Both the position numbers and the translations under genes were made by a program. Under the pieces are notes generated by a model, which was given only the letters and a program-made list of their open reading frames with translations, was not told the DNA's origin and did no database searches. 64,000 nucleotides of DNA from a bacterium (lineage in GTDB: Bacteria > Bacillota > Clostridia > Christensenellales > Aristaeellaceae): NCBI GenBank assembly GCA_004563405.1, contig SFTH01000011.1, positions 1-64,000 of the forward strand, given 5' to 3'. Positions within the stretch are counted from its first letter, which is position 1, and every line of letters begins with the position of its first letter. Shown here piece after piece: positions 15,956-24,151 of the stretch.

Positions 15956-16414
15956 TTATTCATTCGGGATGCGCACGGTGAAGGTGGAACCTTCGCCCGG
16001 GGCGCTGCGGACGGAGATTGAACAGTTCATCAAGAGCAGCACTCGCTGCACCAGCGCCAGGCCCAACCCATTGCCCTCCGTGGAATGGGAGGTATCGCCC
16101 TGATAGAACTTGTCAAAGATCCGACTGCACGTTTCCTCCGTCATACCGCAGTCCGTATCGGAAACCTCGACCACGACGGCGTCTTCCTCCGCCGTCTGAC
16201 GCAGAACAACCGTACCGCCATTTCCCGTAAATTTGAAGGCATTGGACAGCAGATTGGTCCATACCAGCTCCATCAGGCTCTCATCGGCCCGAATGGCGAC
16301 CCGGTCGTCCAGCTCGGCTTCAAATGCGATTCCCTTTTCCTCCCACACGCGCTCGAACTGGAGGGCACATTCGCTCAGTTGCAGGCACAGGTCGTACCGC
16401 TCCGGCTGCGGTAC
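15956..16414 (-). pseudogene. Truncated sensor histidine kinase (C-terminal ATPase domain only)
   Basis: The remaining 152 codons encode the end of a HATPase domain: the N box (NLLSNAFKFTGNGG), a slightly altered G1 box (DTDCGMTEE in place of DTGxG), the F box (IFDKFYQG) and the G2 box (GNGLGLALV). The frame can be read upstream to 16414, where a TAG appears. The His-containing dimerisation domain, sensor and any response regulator are missing. Kinase homology stops at the left side of the recombinase element, so insertion or deletion there removed the 5' part. It is non-functional as a kinase. Confidence 0.8.
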
Positions 16415-16474
16415 CTACATTTCTGGAATCTGGAATGCTGAGTATTAAGCTGAAAAACGCTGAAAAGCCAATTC

Positions 16475-16504
16475 TTGACAACCACGTTCCTTCTGCGCTA
16501 TCAT
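16475..16504 (+). promoter_or_regulatory. Promoter of the integrase gene
   Basis: TTGACA (16475-16480) and TATCAT (16499-16504) are separated by 18 bp. Direct GCTGAAAA repeats just upstream could be recombinase arm sites. Confidence 0.65.
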
Positions 16505-16581
16505 CTACCCAGAACCTTGACAATTGTACAGAAGATGCAGAATATGATGACGTTCAGCGCTTGCCGAAAGGAGCAAACGCA

Positions 16582-17646
16582 ATGAACAGAAGGCAAAAAA
16601 TTACGATCAATGGGCGCGAACGCTGGGTCAGCTTCAGCAGCACACAAGAGCTCGTCAACCTGGTGCAGAGAGAATGTGCTATGGAACCTACGTCTACGCA
16701 GTCTGAGACTCGTGTTGCAAATTATCTGATGAGCTGGTTTGAGACATACGAAAAACCGCGTCTCGACCCGAACACCGCTGCCGGACACATTTCAAAGATC
16801 AACAGGCACATTCTGCCCATCATTGGAGAAAAGAGAATCAATGATGTCACTGTCTCAGACGTGCAGAGAATCATGTCCTTGCTGAATTCAGCTTCGATGG
16901 GGAAGCAGGTTAAGTCGATCATCAATCTATGTTTTGAAGCTGCGATTGCTGACGAAATCTACACCCATCCCAATCCAGCGCAGGACAAGCGGATTGTCAT
17001 GCCCACGGCGGTCAAAAAACGAATGCCCTTGGAAAAAGATGACCTGGCACTTCTCATTCAGTTCCTGCCTCAACTCAAACCAGAATATGCCTGCTTGCTG
17101 GTTCTTCTCATTATGACCGGTTGCAGGCGTGGCGAGGCGTTGGCTGTTCGTTGGGAGGATATCGACTGGGCGAAAAAGACGCTGCATCTCCAGCGCGTCA
17201 TTCGCTTCCGAAACAACAGGCCCGAGATCAGCACGAAGATGAAAACGAAGGCAGCCAACCGAACCGTCTCCATCTGGGATTGCTTTATTCCTTATCTGGG
17301 CAAACCGCAGGAGATTGGATTCATCATCAACAGCGATGGTGAACCGCTCAGTGAACGCCAGTACATGAATCGCTGGAATGCAATTCAGAAGGAGTTGAAG
17401 AAGGCAGGGCTTGAACAGCGTTTTACCGCGAATCAACTGCGGCACACTTATGCCACGATCGCTGCAAACAGCGGTGAGATTGCGCCCAAAGTCTTACAGG
17501 GAATGCTTGGTCATGCAAGTTTTCAGACAACTTTGAATACTTATGTAAGCCTGGACAGAGACAAAATGGTTATGAGTAGTCAGAATCTGAGCGCGGAATA
17601 CGCACGGCTCACGTCCAAAAGTTACAGTGATAATTGCAGTATGTGA
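16582..17646 (+). CDS. Tyrosine recombinase/integrase
   Basis: The 354-residue protein has an N-terminal SAM-like DNA-binding domain (residues ~50-130) and a catalytic domain with Arg (TGCRRGEALAVRW), the beta-hairpin Lys (KMKTKAANRTV), the LRHTYAT box, LGHASFQTT and the Tyr nucleophile (LNTYVSLDRD). The first His of the usual HxxR is Asn here (ANQLR). The start MNRRQKITING follows GAAAGGAG; earlier in-frame sequence belongs to the promoter. It probably moved the element that abuts rpsI. A small frame overlaps its stop (TGATG). Confidence 0.9.
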   Translation: MNRRQKITINGRERWVSFSSTQELVNLVQRECAMEPTSTQSETRVANYLMSWFETYEKPRLDPNTAAGHISKINRHILPIIGEKRINDVTVSDVQRIMSLLNSASMGKQVKSIINLCFEAAIADEIYTHPNPAQDKRIVMPTAVKKRMPLEKDDLALLIQFLPQLKPEYACLLVLLIMTGCRRGEALAVRWEDIDWAKKTLHLQRVIRFRNNRPEISTKMKTKAANRTVSIWDCFIPYLGKPQEIGFIINSDGEPLSERQYMNRWNAIQKELKKAGLEQRFTANQLRHTYATIAANSGEIAPKVLQGMLGHASFQTTLNTYVSLDRDKMVMSSQNLSAEYARLTSKSYSDNCSM

Positions 17647-17855
17647 TGGAGCAAAACGGCCTGATAACAGCACATTTGAGGTATATGCGGCCTCTGGTAT
17701 GCGCTCCAGAAGTTGCAGAAAAACAAGAAAAATCCCCCGCTGCGGCAACAGCAGAGGATCTTCTTGAAAGGTTTGCACAGGAATGGCAAGATTCCAATGT
17801 GCAATATTCCCAGATCAGCGCTTGGAGAACTGAGGTGCGCGACGTGCAGCCTTGA
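17646..17855 (+). CDS. Possible small protein coupled to the integrase
   Basis: A 69-codon frame starts at an ATG overlapping the integrase stop (TGATG), the arrangement of coupled genes. About the first 55 residues look protein-like (EVAEKQEKSPAAATAEDLL is acidic and helical). The last residues read through the complement of the rpsI 3' end and look accidental. This suggests a truncated element gene, cut at the junction with rpsI. No family is recognised. It may be non-functional. Confidence 0.3.
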   Translation: MEQNGLITAHLRYMRPLVCAPEVAEKQEKSPAAATAEDLLERFAQEWQDSNVQYSQISAWRTEVRDVQP

Positions 17856-18210
17856 GGCCGTACTTCTTGCGCTCCTTCATGCGCGGGTCGCGGGTCAGGT
17901 AGCCGGCCTTCTTGATGGCGGGCTTGTAGGCCTCGTCGGCCTTCACGAGCGCGCGGGCGATGCCGTGACGGATGGCGCCGGCCTGGCCGGTGAATCCGCC
18001 GCCCTTGCAGTTGACGATCACGTCAAACTTGCCCAGGGTTTCGGTCAGGGTGAGCGGCTGACGCACGACCGTCTTGAGGGTCTCGTAGCCGAAATACTCA
18101 TCGAGAGAGCGCTTGTTGATCACGATGTTTCCCTCGCCGGGAATCAGACGAACGCGCGCGATCGCCTTCTTTCTTCTGCCAACGGCATGGAAGCAAACAG
18201 TATTAGCCAT
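17815..18210 (-). CDS. rpsI: 30S ribosomal protein S9
   Basis: The 131-residue protein has the conserved S9 core: GRRKKAIARVRLIPGEG near the N-terminus, the GGGFTGQAGAIRHGIARAL region, and the C-terminal tail RRAPQFSKR that reaches into the ribosomal P site. It is co-transcribed behind rplM with a 19-nt gap. The integrase element lies directly beyond its stop. The tail reads as a complete, normal S9 end. Confidence 0.98.
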   Translation of the reverse strand: MANTVCFHAVGRRKKAIARVRLIPGEGNIVINKRSLDEYFGYETLKTVVRQPLTLTETLGKFDVIVNCKGGGFTGQAGAIRHGIARALVKADEAYKPAIKKAGYLTRDPRMKERKKYGLKAARRAPQFSKR

Positions 18211-18229
18211 TTTTCGTCCTCCTCCCTAA

Positions 18230-18658
18230 TTACAGCTTGAGCGCTTCGGGCTTCTGGGCCTCGTGCTTGTGCTCAGCGCCGGTGTACACGAACAGCTTCT
18301 TCGCCATTGCGTAGCCGAGGGGGCCCTTCGGCAGCATGCGGCGCACGGCCTCGCGGAAGGCGAAATCGCTCTTCTTCGCCATCAGGCGACGATAGGGGAT
18401 CTCCTTCAGTCCGCCCGGATAACCGGTGTGATAGCGGTACATCTTGTCATCCAGCTTCTTGCCGGTGAAGACCAGCTTGTCGGTGTTGACGACGATGATG
18501 TAGTCACCGCAATCGCAGTTGGGGGTGAAGGTGGGCTTATGCTTGCCGCGGAGCATGGAAGCGACCTGGGAAGCCAGGCGGCCGAACACCATGCCCTCTG
18601 CGTCGATGACGTACCACTTACGCTCGACGTTCTGGGGATTCGCCATATAAGTACTCAC
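18230..18658 (-). CDS. rplM: 50S ribosomal protein L13
   Basis: The 142-residue protein shows L13 landmarks: RKWYVIDAEGMVFGRLAS, YRYHTGYPGGLKE and the MLPKGPLG box. The start is a GTG at 18658 (MSTYMANPQN), 8 nt from GGAGG; the in-frame ATG four codons later is 20 nt from that site, and L13 proteins of Firmicutes often carry this short N-terminal extension. It is first in the rplM-rpsI operon, with a leader of about 100 nt. Confidence 0.97.
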   Translation of the reverse strand: MSTYMANPQNVERKWYVIDAEGMVFGRLASQVASMLRGKHKPTFTPNCDCGDYIIVVNTDKLVFTGKKLDDKMYRYHTGYPGGLKEIPYRRLMAKKSDFAFREAVRRMLPKGPLGYAMAKKLFVYTGAEHKHEAQKPEALKL

Positions 18659-18761
18659 GAGTAATTCCTCCAAAATAAGAACTATGCTTTTGCGTAAAAG
18701 CGTGGTCAGGACTTTTGCGCGTTCATGCCTTAAGCTCGGGGCTAGTGAGCGTATTGACACA
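18659..18761 (-). promoter_or_regulatory. rplM 5' leader with alternative hairpins
   Basis: The transcribed leader holds GCTTTT-ACGC-AAAAGC, a perfect 6-bp hairpin. The same CTTTT can instead pair with an upstream CAAAAG. Mutually exclusive pairing ahead of rplM fits an autoregulatory L13 leader as known in Firmicutes, but I cannot match a family model by eye. Confidence 0.35.
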
Positions 18762-18767
18762 AGATGT

Positions 18768-18796
18768 ATTATAGCCCATTTTCGCTCCACGGTCAA
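18768..18796 (-). promoter_or_regulatory. Promoter of rplM-rpsI
   Basis: On the minus strand, TTGACC (18791-18796) and TATAAT (18768-18773) are separated by 17 bp. It overlaps the 3' end of the upstream membrane protein gene. Confidence 0.8.
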
Positions 18797-19695
18797 TCTT
18801 GAAGGGTCGAATTTTCATAATTTAACATCATTTTCCGGGGAATCAGCCCGTATGCGACGCCCGCAAGGCTGAGCACGGCGGCAAAATAGCAGAGCGCCGC
18901 GCTGAGATAGAAGCCCCCCACGCCCCAGCCTCTGGCCAGGGCCACGAAGGGCAGGCGCAGCGCCAGCAGCTGTTCACGCTGGGACGCCAGCACGGCATTT
19001 CCACCCGCCAGCAGCACAAAGAACAGGCCGCCCGACCACAGCCCCAGGCGCGAGGGGCGCACCCCTCCCCCGGAGAGCCGCACCGTCGCGCCCGCGCAGA
19101 CGCTGGCGCAGGCCGCTGCATGCAACAGCGCCAGCCCCAGCGCTGCCGGCAGATGGTTGCGCAGCCTGAGCTCCAACTCAAAGCGCAGCACTGCGCTCTC
19201 CGGCGGCTGCGCGCGGAACAGCAGCCCCAGTTCAAACAGGCCCATGAGTCCCAGCAGCACGCCTCCGGCAGGCGTCAGCGCCCGCCGCCCAGCGAGGCTG
19301 AGGCTCAGCGCCGCCAGCAGGGCCGCGAGGGCGCTCCAGAGCCCCGCATTCCACATCGGGAGCACCAGAGCCCCCGCATGTCCCGCCGACAGGATGCAGG
19401 CACAGGCCGCCGCGAGCGCGACCAGCGCAAAGAGCGCGCCAACGCCCCGCCCCATGGGCCCGCCGGGCATGCGCCGCAGCAGCGTGGGAACGTCGTCCGC
19501 CCCGGCGCGCCGCGCGAGATGGGAGAGCATCGCAATGAAAAGGCCGAAGGCGAGCCCCGCGAACGACACGCCCGGCCAGGCCGCGCCGCCCAGCTGGGCA
19601 TAAAAGGCTGAGAGCGTTCGCCCGGTGGCAAAATCAGCTCCCAGCGCCGTCGCCACGATGCACAGTGCACCGTGGAACTCCCACTTCTGTTTCAT
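18793..19695 (-). CDS. Multi-spanning membrane protein, YkvI-like
   Basis: The 300-residue protein has about eight to nine hydrophobic segments, rich in Ala and Leu. The start MKQKWEFHGALCIVATALGADFATGRTL has the Gly-rich first helix seen in YkvI-like and other APC-fold transporters. The start at 19695 follows GGGCGGTG by 5 nt; the frame stays open upstream but is not preceded by a start signal. It ends inside the rplM promoter. Transport is plausible but no substrate is suggested. The family call is tentative. Confidence 0.6.
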   Translation of the reverse strand: MKQKWEFHGALCIVATALGADFATGRTLSAFYAQLGGAAWPGVSFAGLAFGLFIAMLSHLARRAGADDVPTLLRRMPGGPMGRGVGALFALVALAAACACILSAGHAGALVLPMWNAGLWSALAALLAALSLSLAGRRALTPAGGVLLGLMGLFELGLLFRAQPPESAVLRFELELRLRNHLPAALGLALLHAAACASVCAGATVRLSGGGVRPSRLGLWSGGLFFVLLAGGNAVLASQREQLLALRLPFVALARGWGVGGFYLSAALCYFAAVLSLAGVAYGLIPRKMMLNYENSTLQD

Positions 19696-19903
19696 TTTTT
19701 CACCGCCCGCCGCCGAAAATGCGGGATGGCAGGGCCGCCGCAACGCGCCGCGCCTCAGTCCGGCGCAACCGAAGCCGTCTGCGGCGATCCCGCACCGCAG
19801 AACGGCCGCGCAAGGCGGCAACCCATCATGGGCGGACCGGTTCTCCCGGGCCAGCGCCACCCTGCACACCCCTCCCAACTCTATATGCGGGATGCGGGCA
19901 TCT

Positions 19904-20200
19904 TCATGAGCGCCCCTCCGCCTCGCGGATGAGCTCCTCGGCGGTCTTGTCCACGGGCGTCTCCACCTCAGGCACATAGTCGTCCAGCGTGGCGTGAGGC
20001 GGCTGGGTTTCCTCCGCGTCCAGTTCCGGCGGGCGGGTGGGAATGACCGCCTCCTGGGCGAACATCGGATCCGGCTCTCCGAAATCCGCATCGCCCATGC
20101 CGCCGATGAGCCCGCTCAGACCCAGGACGAGCCGCCATCCCACCAGGAGCAGCAACGCAATTACCGCCAGGCCGAACAGCATTTTGATCCACCAGCGCAT
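19904..20200 (-). CDS. Small single-span membrane protein
   Basis: The 98-residue protein has one hydrophobic span (residues 5-30) followed by an acidic, Pro-rich tail, and no recognisable domain. The ATG at 20200 has GGAGG 5 nt upstream; an in-frame TTG at 20212 lies inside that site. It lies between the P-loop gene and the YkvI-like gene. The 208 bp that follow, to 19696, hold no gene I can support. Confidence 0.6.
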   Translation of the reverse strand: MRWWIKMLFGLAVIALLLLVGWRLVLGLSGLIGGMGDADFGEPDPMFAQEAVIPTRPPELDAEETQPPHATLDDYVPEVETPVDKTAEELIREAEGRS

Positions 20201-20219
20201 AGCTTCCTCCAAACGCGCA

Positions 20220-20248
20220 CCGGGCCGCCTGCCACGCAGACGGCCCGG
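20220..20248 (-). terminator. Hairpin after the P-loop protein gene
   Basis: Perfect 8-bp arms CCGGGCCG/CGGCCCGG with a 13-nt loop, 20 nt past the stop. No T-run is seen. Confidence 0.4.
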
Positions 20249-20268
20249 AAATTGCGCCTATTCAAAAA

Positions 20269-20694
20269 TCAGATGACGTACTTCTGGACAAATTCCGGAA
20301 CCGTGTTCGCCGGAGCGCTCACAGAGATCAGGAAGTTGCAATGATGCGCCTCGGAGAGACCCTCGAGCTTTTTGAAGAAATTCTCCATCTCGGGAGCATC
20401 CAGGGGCGTGCGCACGAGCTTGACGAAGGCATCCATCGCAATCAGCGAAATATCGAAATTTGCAGAGAGCATGCCGCACATGAAGCTGAGCATCTCATTG
20501 GCGGTGCACTTGTGCCCCACCGGGTACTCGCTGGCGTCCACGAAGCGGATTTCGTGGCGGAGGTCATACATGTAGCGCTTATCGTCATCGATAAAAATTA
20601 TATCGCCATGTTCATTCTTCAGTGATTCGTTCACAAGATCAATCAGACGCTTGGTTTTACCGCTGCCCTTATCGCCCAAAATAATCTGTATCAA
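20269..20694 (-). CDS. Small P-loop ATPase-like protein
   Basis: The 141-residue protein opens with a Walker A motif (LGDKGSGKTK, residues 5-14) and has a hydrophobic strand ending in Asp (DISLIAMDAF) as a Walker B candidate. It lacks the further domains of PilT or AAA proteins. The preferred start is the TTG at 20694, 9 nt from AAAGGAG, giving MIQIILGDKG; the ATG at 20703 touches the ribosome binding site. Its role is unknown; it is transcribed toward the single-span protein gene. Confidence 0.75.
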   Translation of the reverse strand: MIQIILGDKGSGKTKRLIDLVNESLKNEHGDIIFIDDDKRYMYDLRHEIRFVDASEYPVGHKCTANEMLSFMCGMLSANFDISLIAMDAFVKLVRTPLDAPEMENFFKKLEGLSEAHHCNFLISVSAPANTVPEFVQKYVI

Positions 20695-20835
20695 CCCAAT
20701 CATCTCCTTTCAGAACTATAGGTTCAAATTCATTATACAACAAATTCTCGCTTTTGGCTAGAGGGAATTGGCAGGAATTCCGCGAGCGGGGGTCGAATAT
20801 TCTGTGCGACGCAATACAATGCTGGAGGCAAGACC

Positions 20836-21387
20836 ATGCGCACTTATAACGATGAAGCCATAATGGAGAAAAACCTGTCCCGGGAGCGGGTATTCGACGG
20901 CATCATACTGCACATCGACCACGTTCTCAACGAGCTGCCCAACGGCAAGCAGGCCAAGCGCGAGGTGGCCATGCATGTGGGCGCTTCGGCGGTGCTGCCC
21001 GTCGACGGCGAGGGCAACGTGTATCTGGTGCGCCAGTTCCGCGCGCCCATCGAGCAGGTTCTGCTGGAGATTCCCGCCGGAAAGCTGGACAGCATAGACG
21101 AGGACCGGCTGCTGGCCGCAAAGCGGGAGCTCAAGGAGGAAACCGGGCTGGAGGCCGGAGACTGGCGGCATCTGACCGACACCTTCACCACCGCCGGCTT
21201 CTCCAACGAGCGCATATCGCTATATCTGGCCCGGGATCTGCGCCAGGGCGAATGTCGGCCGGACGAGGATGAGTTCCTCAATCTGGTCAAAATGCCCTTC
21301 GAAGAGGCCTTCGGCATGGTGATGCGGGGCGAGATTCGCGACGCAAAGACCCAGATCGCCCTGTGCATGGCCAAAAACATCCTCTGA
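20836..21387 (+). CDS. NUDIX hydrolase, ADP-ribose pyrophosphatase type
   Basis: The 183-residue protein carries a Nudix helix (AAKRELKEETGLEAG near residues 95-109) after the strand VLLEIPAGK, and FTTAGFSNE further on, a pattern typical of ADP-ribose pyrophosphatases. These split ADP-ribose to AMP and ribose 5-phosphate, clearing a toxic metabolite. The ATG has GGAGG 7 nt upstream. The GNAT gene starts 17 nt downstream, so the two form an operon closed by the terminator at 21970. Confidence 0.88.
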   Translation: MRTYNDEAIMEKNLSRERVFDGIILHIDHVLNELPNGKQAKREVAMHVGASAVLPVDGEGNVYLVRQFRAPIEQVLLEIPAGKLDSIDEDRLLAAKRELKEETGLEAGDWRHLTDTFTTAGFSNERISLYLARDLRQGECRPDEDEFLNLVKMPFEEAFGMVMRGEIRDAKTQIALCMAKNIL

Positions 21388-21404
21388 GGGCGGAGGCGAC
21401 CCCG

Positions 21405-21962
21405 ATGGAAGCTTTCTACGGCTACATGCCGACGCTGGAGACGCCGCGCCTGCGCCTGCGCAAGCTGAGCATGCGCGACGCGCAGGATATCTTTGATTAC
21501 AGCCAGGACCCGCAGGTGGCCCGCTATGTGCTGTGGGAGGCCCAGACCAGCCTCTCCGAGGCACGAAGCTACATTCGCTTCATGCTGCGCAAGTACCGCT
21601 TGGGTGAGCCCGCCAGCTGGGGCATCGAGTGGAAGGAGACCGGCCGGATCATCGGCACCATCGGCTTTATGTGGATTCAGCGGGACAACGCCGCCGCGGA
21701 GGTGGGCTACTCCCTCTCCCGGGCCTACTGGAACCGGGGGATCATGACCGAGGCCCTGCGCGCGCTCTTGCGCTACGGCTTTCGCAGCATGAACCTGAAC
21801 CGCATCGAAGCCCAGCACGAGACGGAGAACCCCGCCTCCGGCGCGGTGATGCGCAAGTGCGGCATGCAGCGGGAGGGCACGCTGCGCCAGCGCCTGCTCA
21901 ACAAGGGGAGATTTGTGGACGTGGAGCTCTACGCCATCCTGCGCAGGGACTTCAGGGATTAA
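21405..21962 (+). CDS. GNAT N-acetyltransferase (RimJ/RimL-like)
   Basis: The 185-residue protein starts with LETPRLRLRKLSMRDA, the RimJ/RimL-type opening. Motif A contains the acetyl-CoA-binding loop region around YSLSRAYWNRGIMTEAL (residues ~104-120), and MNLNRIEAQHETENPASG with a late MRKCGMQREG segment follows. These enzymes acetylate N-termini of proteins, antibiotics or small amines; the target is not predictable. The ATG at 21405 has GGAGG 8 nt upstream. Confidence 0.88.
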   Translation: MEAFYGYMPTLETPRLRLRKLSMRDAQDIFDYSQDPQVARYVLWEAQTSLSEARSYIRFMLRKYRLGEPASWGIEWKETGRIIGTIGFMWIQRDNAAAEVGYSLSRAYWNRGIMTEALRALLRYGFRSMNLNRIEAQHETENPASGAVMRKCGMQREGTLRQRLLNKGRFVDVELYAILRRDFRD

Positions 21963-21969
21963 ACGGACG

Positions 21970-22018
21970 GCAAAACGCGCCGGACGGCTGAAATCATCGG
22001 CCGTCCGGCGCGTTTTGC
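21970..22018. terminator. Strong bidirectional terminator
   Basis: Perfect 19-bp arms (21970-21988 and 22000-22018) enclose an 11-nt loop. The right arm ends in GCGTTTTGC, so each strand presents a T-rich flank. It lies between the convergent GNAT and Mur-ligase-like genes. Confidence 0.9.
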
Positions 22019-22045
22019 TTCTGTGGGCGCAATGCGCGCGCGGTT

Positions 22046-23626
22046 CTAGTCCGCCGCCTCGGGATACACGCCCTCGTAGAGCACGCTGTCGCCCTGCGTG
22101 GCGAGCTCCTTCACCAGCGCGGCCGCGTCCCCGGCCTCGCGCACCATGCGCACGGAGGACTTGGGGTAGCGGGCGCTCATCAGGCCCCGCATGACCTCCC
22201 GGGTATCCTCCGGGCCGACCAGGACCACATGATCCGCGCAGGCGGCGGCCTGCATGCCGAAGGCGTAATTGCTGTCCTGCGCCGCCGGATCGAGCCCCGC
22301 CGTGACGAGAATCCGCCGCCCGGGGAATTCGGAGAGCACCCGCAGCGCCTCCGCCGCGGCCTCGGGCAGCGCGTTTTCGGAGTCGTCGATGACGTTGATC
22401 TCGCCGGGGACGAGCTGCATACGTCCGCGGATGGGCTTCAATTTGCCCACGCCCCGGGCGATTTCCTCCATGCTCAGGCCCAGCTTGCGGGCGATGGCCG
22501 CAGCGAGGGCGATGTTGCGCACGGCATAGATGCCCAGGAGCCGGGTCTGCACCCAGATGTGCCCGCCGTCCGCACAGGCGAGCTCGAAGCGCGTACCCTT
22601 CGCGCCGGTCTCGACGTGCTCCGCGCGCATGAAGCACTCCCCGGCGGCCTCCGCGCCCGCACGGTATTTCTCCGCCTTGCAGAGGGCGTAGAGCCGGTCG
22701 CCGTAGCTTCCGTCCGCGCCGAAGAAGGCCTTTCCGTCCTCCGGCAGGCTCTTGATGAGCTCATACTTGGCCTGCGCCACCGCCTCCAGGGAACCAAAGC
22801 TGTCCAGATGGGCCGCGCCGATGCAGGTGATCGCACCGCAGTTGGGGCGCACCAAGCGGGCCATTTCGCGAATCTCGCCCCGCTTTTGCGCACCCATCTC
22901 CGCGATGAACACCTGATGCCCGGACGCGAGCTGCTCGTTCACCACGCGGGAGATGCCCATGGCCGAGGCAAAGCCGGGCGGCGTGCAGAGCACGCGGTAC
23001 TTTTCCGAGAGCAGGGTGCGAAGGATGAGCTTGGTCTCCGTCTTTCCGTAGCTGCCGGTAACGCCGATGCGAATGAGATTTCTGGCCGCGGCCAGCTTTT
23101 TCCGGGCCTGATTGTAGTAGCGGGCGTTGATGCGATCCTCCAGCGGACTGAGCAGCATTGCGCACAGCAGCACAACGTAATCCACTCCCGCAAAGGCCAG
23201 ATAGGGGGAGAGGCTCAGCGCGTTCAGAAGGATCGCCTCCAGCAGGTTGACGAGGAACACCGCCGTGATGAGGCGGCAGACGCGCCGCGTCCAGCTGAAT
23301 TCCCTGCGCTGGGGAATGCGCCGCTTCTGCAGTACGACGATGGCCGTCGCGAGCGCGAACAGAACCAGCATCAGCCAGTTGCTGACCGTCTCGCGCAGCC
23401 GCTCCTTCTGAACAGCCATGGACAGCAGCACCGGCAAATACCAGTTCACCAGCGTCGCCAGCAGCGCCACCAGCACGTTTGTGCCCAGCAGGCCGCCATA
23501 GCGGCGCAGCTCCCGGCTCAGCGCCGGCGTCTGATAGCGCTGCGCCTGCAGCATGTGCATGGCGCTCAGTCCCGCCGCAGTGCAGCAGACCGCAATCACC
23601 AGTATCCGTATTACCGTGTAAAACAT
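22046..23626 (-). CDS. Membrane-anchored Mur ligase family protein (MurF-like)
   Basis: The 526-residue protein has an N-terminal membrane region (about four to five spans in residues 1-165), then a Mur ligase core: the ATP loop GVTGSYGKTETK near residues 188-199, FIAEMGAQKRGEI near residue 245, CIGAAHLDSFGS near residue 272, and INVIDDSENALPEAA near residue 410, where MurF usually has DDxYNANP. The C-terminal ligase domain is present. MurF joins D-Ala-D-Ala to the UDP-MurNAc tripeptide, but the altered substrate loop and the membrane anchor leave the true substrate open. It is last in the operon behind rimI, 18 nt apart. Confidence 0.8.
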   Translation of the reverse strand: MFYTVIRILVIAVCCTAAGLSAMHMLQAQRYQTPALSRELRRYGGLLGTNVLVALLATLVNWYLPVLLSMAVQKERLRETVSNWLMLVLFALATAIVVLQKRRIPQRREFSWTRRVCRLITAVFLVNLLEAILLNALSLSPYLAFAGVDYVVLLCAMLLSPLEDRINARYYNQARKKLAAARNLIRIGVTGSYGKTETKLILRTLLSEKYRVLCTPPGFASAMGISRVVNEQLASGHQVFIAEMGAQKRGEIREMARLVRPNCGAITCIGAAHLDSFGSLEAVAQAKYELIKSLPEDGKAFFGADGSYGDRLYALCKAEKYRAGAEAAGECFMRAEHVETGAKGTRFELACADGGHIWVQTRLLGIYAVRNIALAAAIARKLGLSMEEIARGVGKLKPIRGRMQLVPGEINVIDDSENALPEAAAEALRVLSEFPGRRILVTAGLDPAAQDSNYAFGMQAAACADHVVLVGPEDTREVMRGLMSARYPKSSVRMVREAGDAAALVKELATQGDSVLYEGVYPEAAD

Positions 23627-23644
23627 AGCACCTCCGCCCGGGAT

Positions 23645-24145
23645 TTATTCCTCCGTCTCCTCCACGATCAGCATCGGATCGTTCTCAGGATGCGCCTCCG
23701 GCAGGTGCTCCAGCGCCATGATCAGCGCATCCTCCGTGTTTTCATAGTAACGCTTGCGATAGCCGACGTCGATGAAGCCCAGCTTGTGGTAGAGCGCCTG
23801 GGCCGCCTTGTTGCTGCGGCGCACCTCCAGCGTCATCCAGTTCATGCCGCTGTCCGCCGCCAGCTGGATCATGCCGCGGGTCACCATCTCGCCGTAGCCC
23901 ATGCCCCGGCGCTCCGGGTGGACGGCGATGTTGGTGATGTGTCCCTCGTCCAGAATGAACCACACGCCCGCATAGGCGATGGCCCGGCCGTCCTCCCGCA
24001 CCACGACGTAGCGCGCGCACTGGTTCTCCGTGACCTCATGCAAAAACGAAGCCTTCGACCAGGGCGTCCTGAAGCAGGCCGTCTCGATCTCATGCACCGC
24101 GTCCACGTCGTCCGCGGTCATCAGTCCCATGGTAATTTCGCTCAT
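23645..24145 (-). CDS. rimI: Ribosomal protein S18-alanine N-acetyltransferase
   Basis: The 166-residue GNAT protein opens with MTADDVDAVHEIETACF. It has the RimI features HITNIAVHPERRGMGYGEMV (acetyl-CoA loop, residues ~69-88), LEVRRSNKAAQALYHKLGF and YYENTEDALIM. Its family acetylates the N-terminal Ala of S18. The position directly after tsaB, 6 nt apart, is the usual clostridial arrangement. tsaD, often next, is absent here. Confidence 0.93.
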   Translation of the reverse strand: MSEITMGLMTADDVDAVHEIETACFRTPWSKASFLHEVTENQCARYVVVREDGRAIAYAGVWFILDEGHITNIAVHPERRGMGYGEMVTRGMIQLAADSGMNWMTLEVRRSNKAAQALYHKLGFIDVGYRKRYYENTEDALIMALEHLPEAHPENDPMLIVEETEE

Positions 24146-24151
24146 GTGCGT

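Larger units (their letters stand above)
16415..17814. mobile_element. Remnant or minimal tyrosine-recombinase element
   Basis: The segment between the broken kinase and the 3' end of rpsI has lower GC than its surroundings and holds only an integrase, a possible small coupled frame and a promoter region with two GCTGAAAA direct repeats (near 16450 and 16461). Ribosomal protein genes are known integration targets at their 3' ends in Firmicutes. I could not find a second copy of the rpsI end in the window, so borders and attachment core are inferred. Confidence 0.5.

Noticed and set aside
16415..16480. A second copy of the rpsI 3' end as the other attachment site
   Set aside because: No sequence resembling the last 20 bases of rpsI was found at the left end of the element or elsewhere in the window.
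19696..19903. Possible coding extension upstream of the YkvI-like gene
   Set aside because: The frame is open but has no start signal or protein-like composition, and a ribosome binding site marks the start at 19695.
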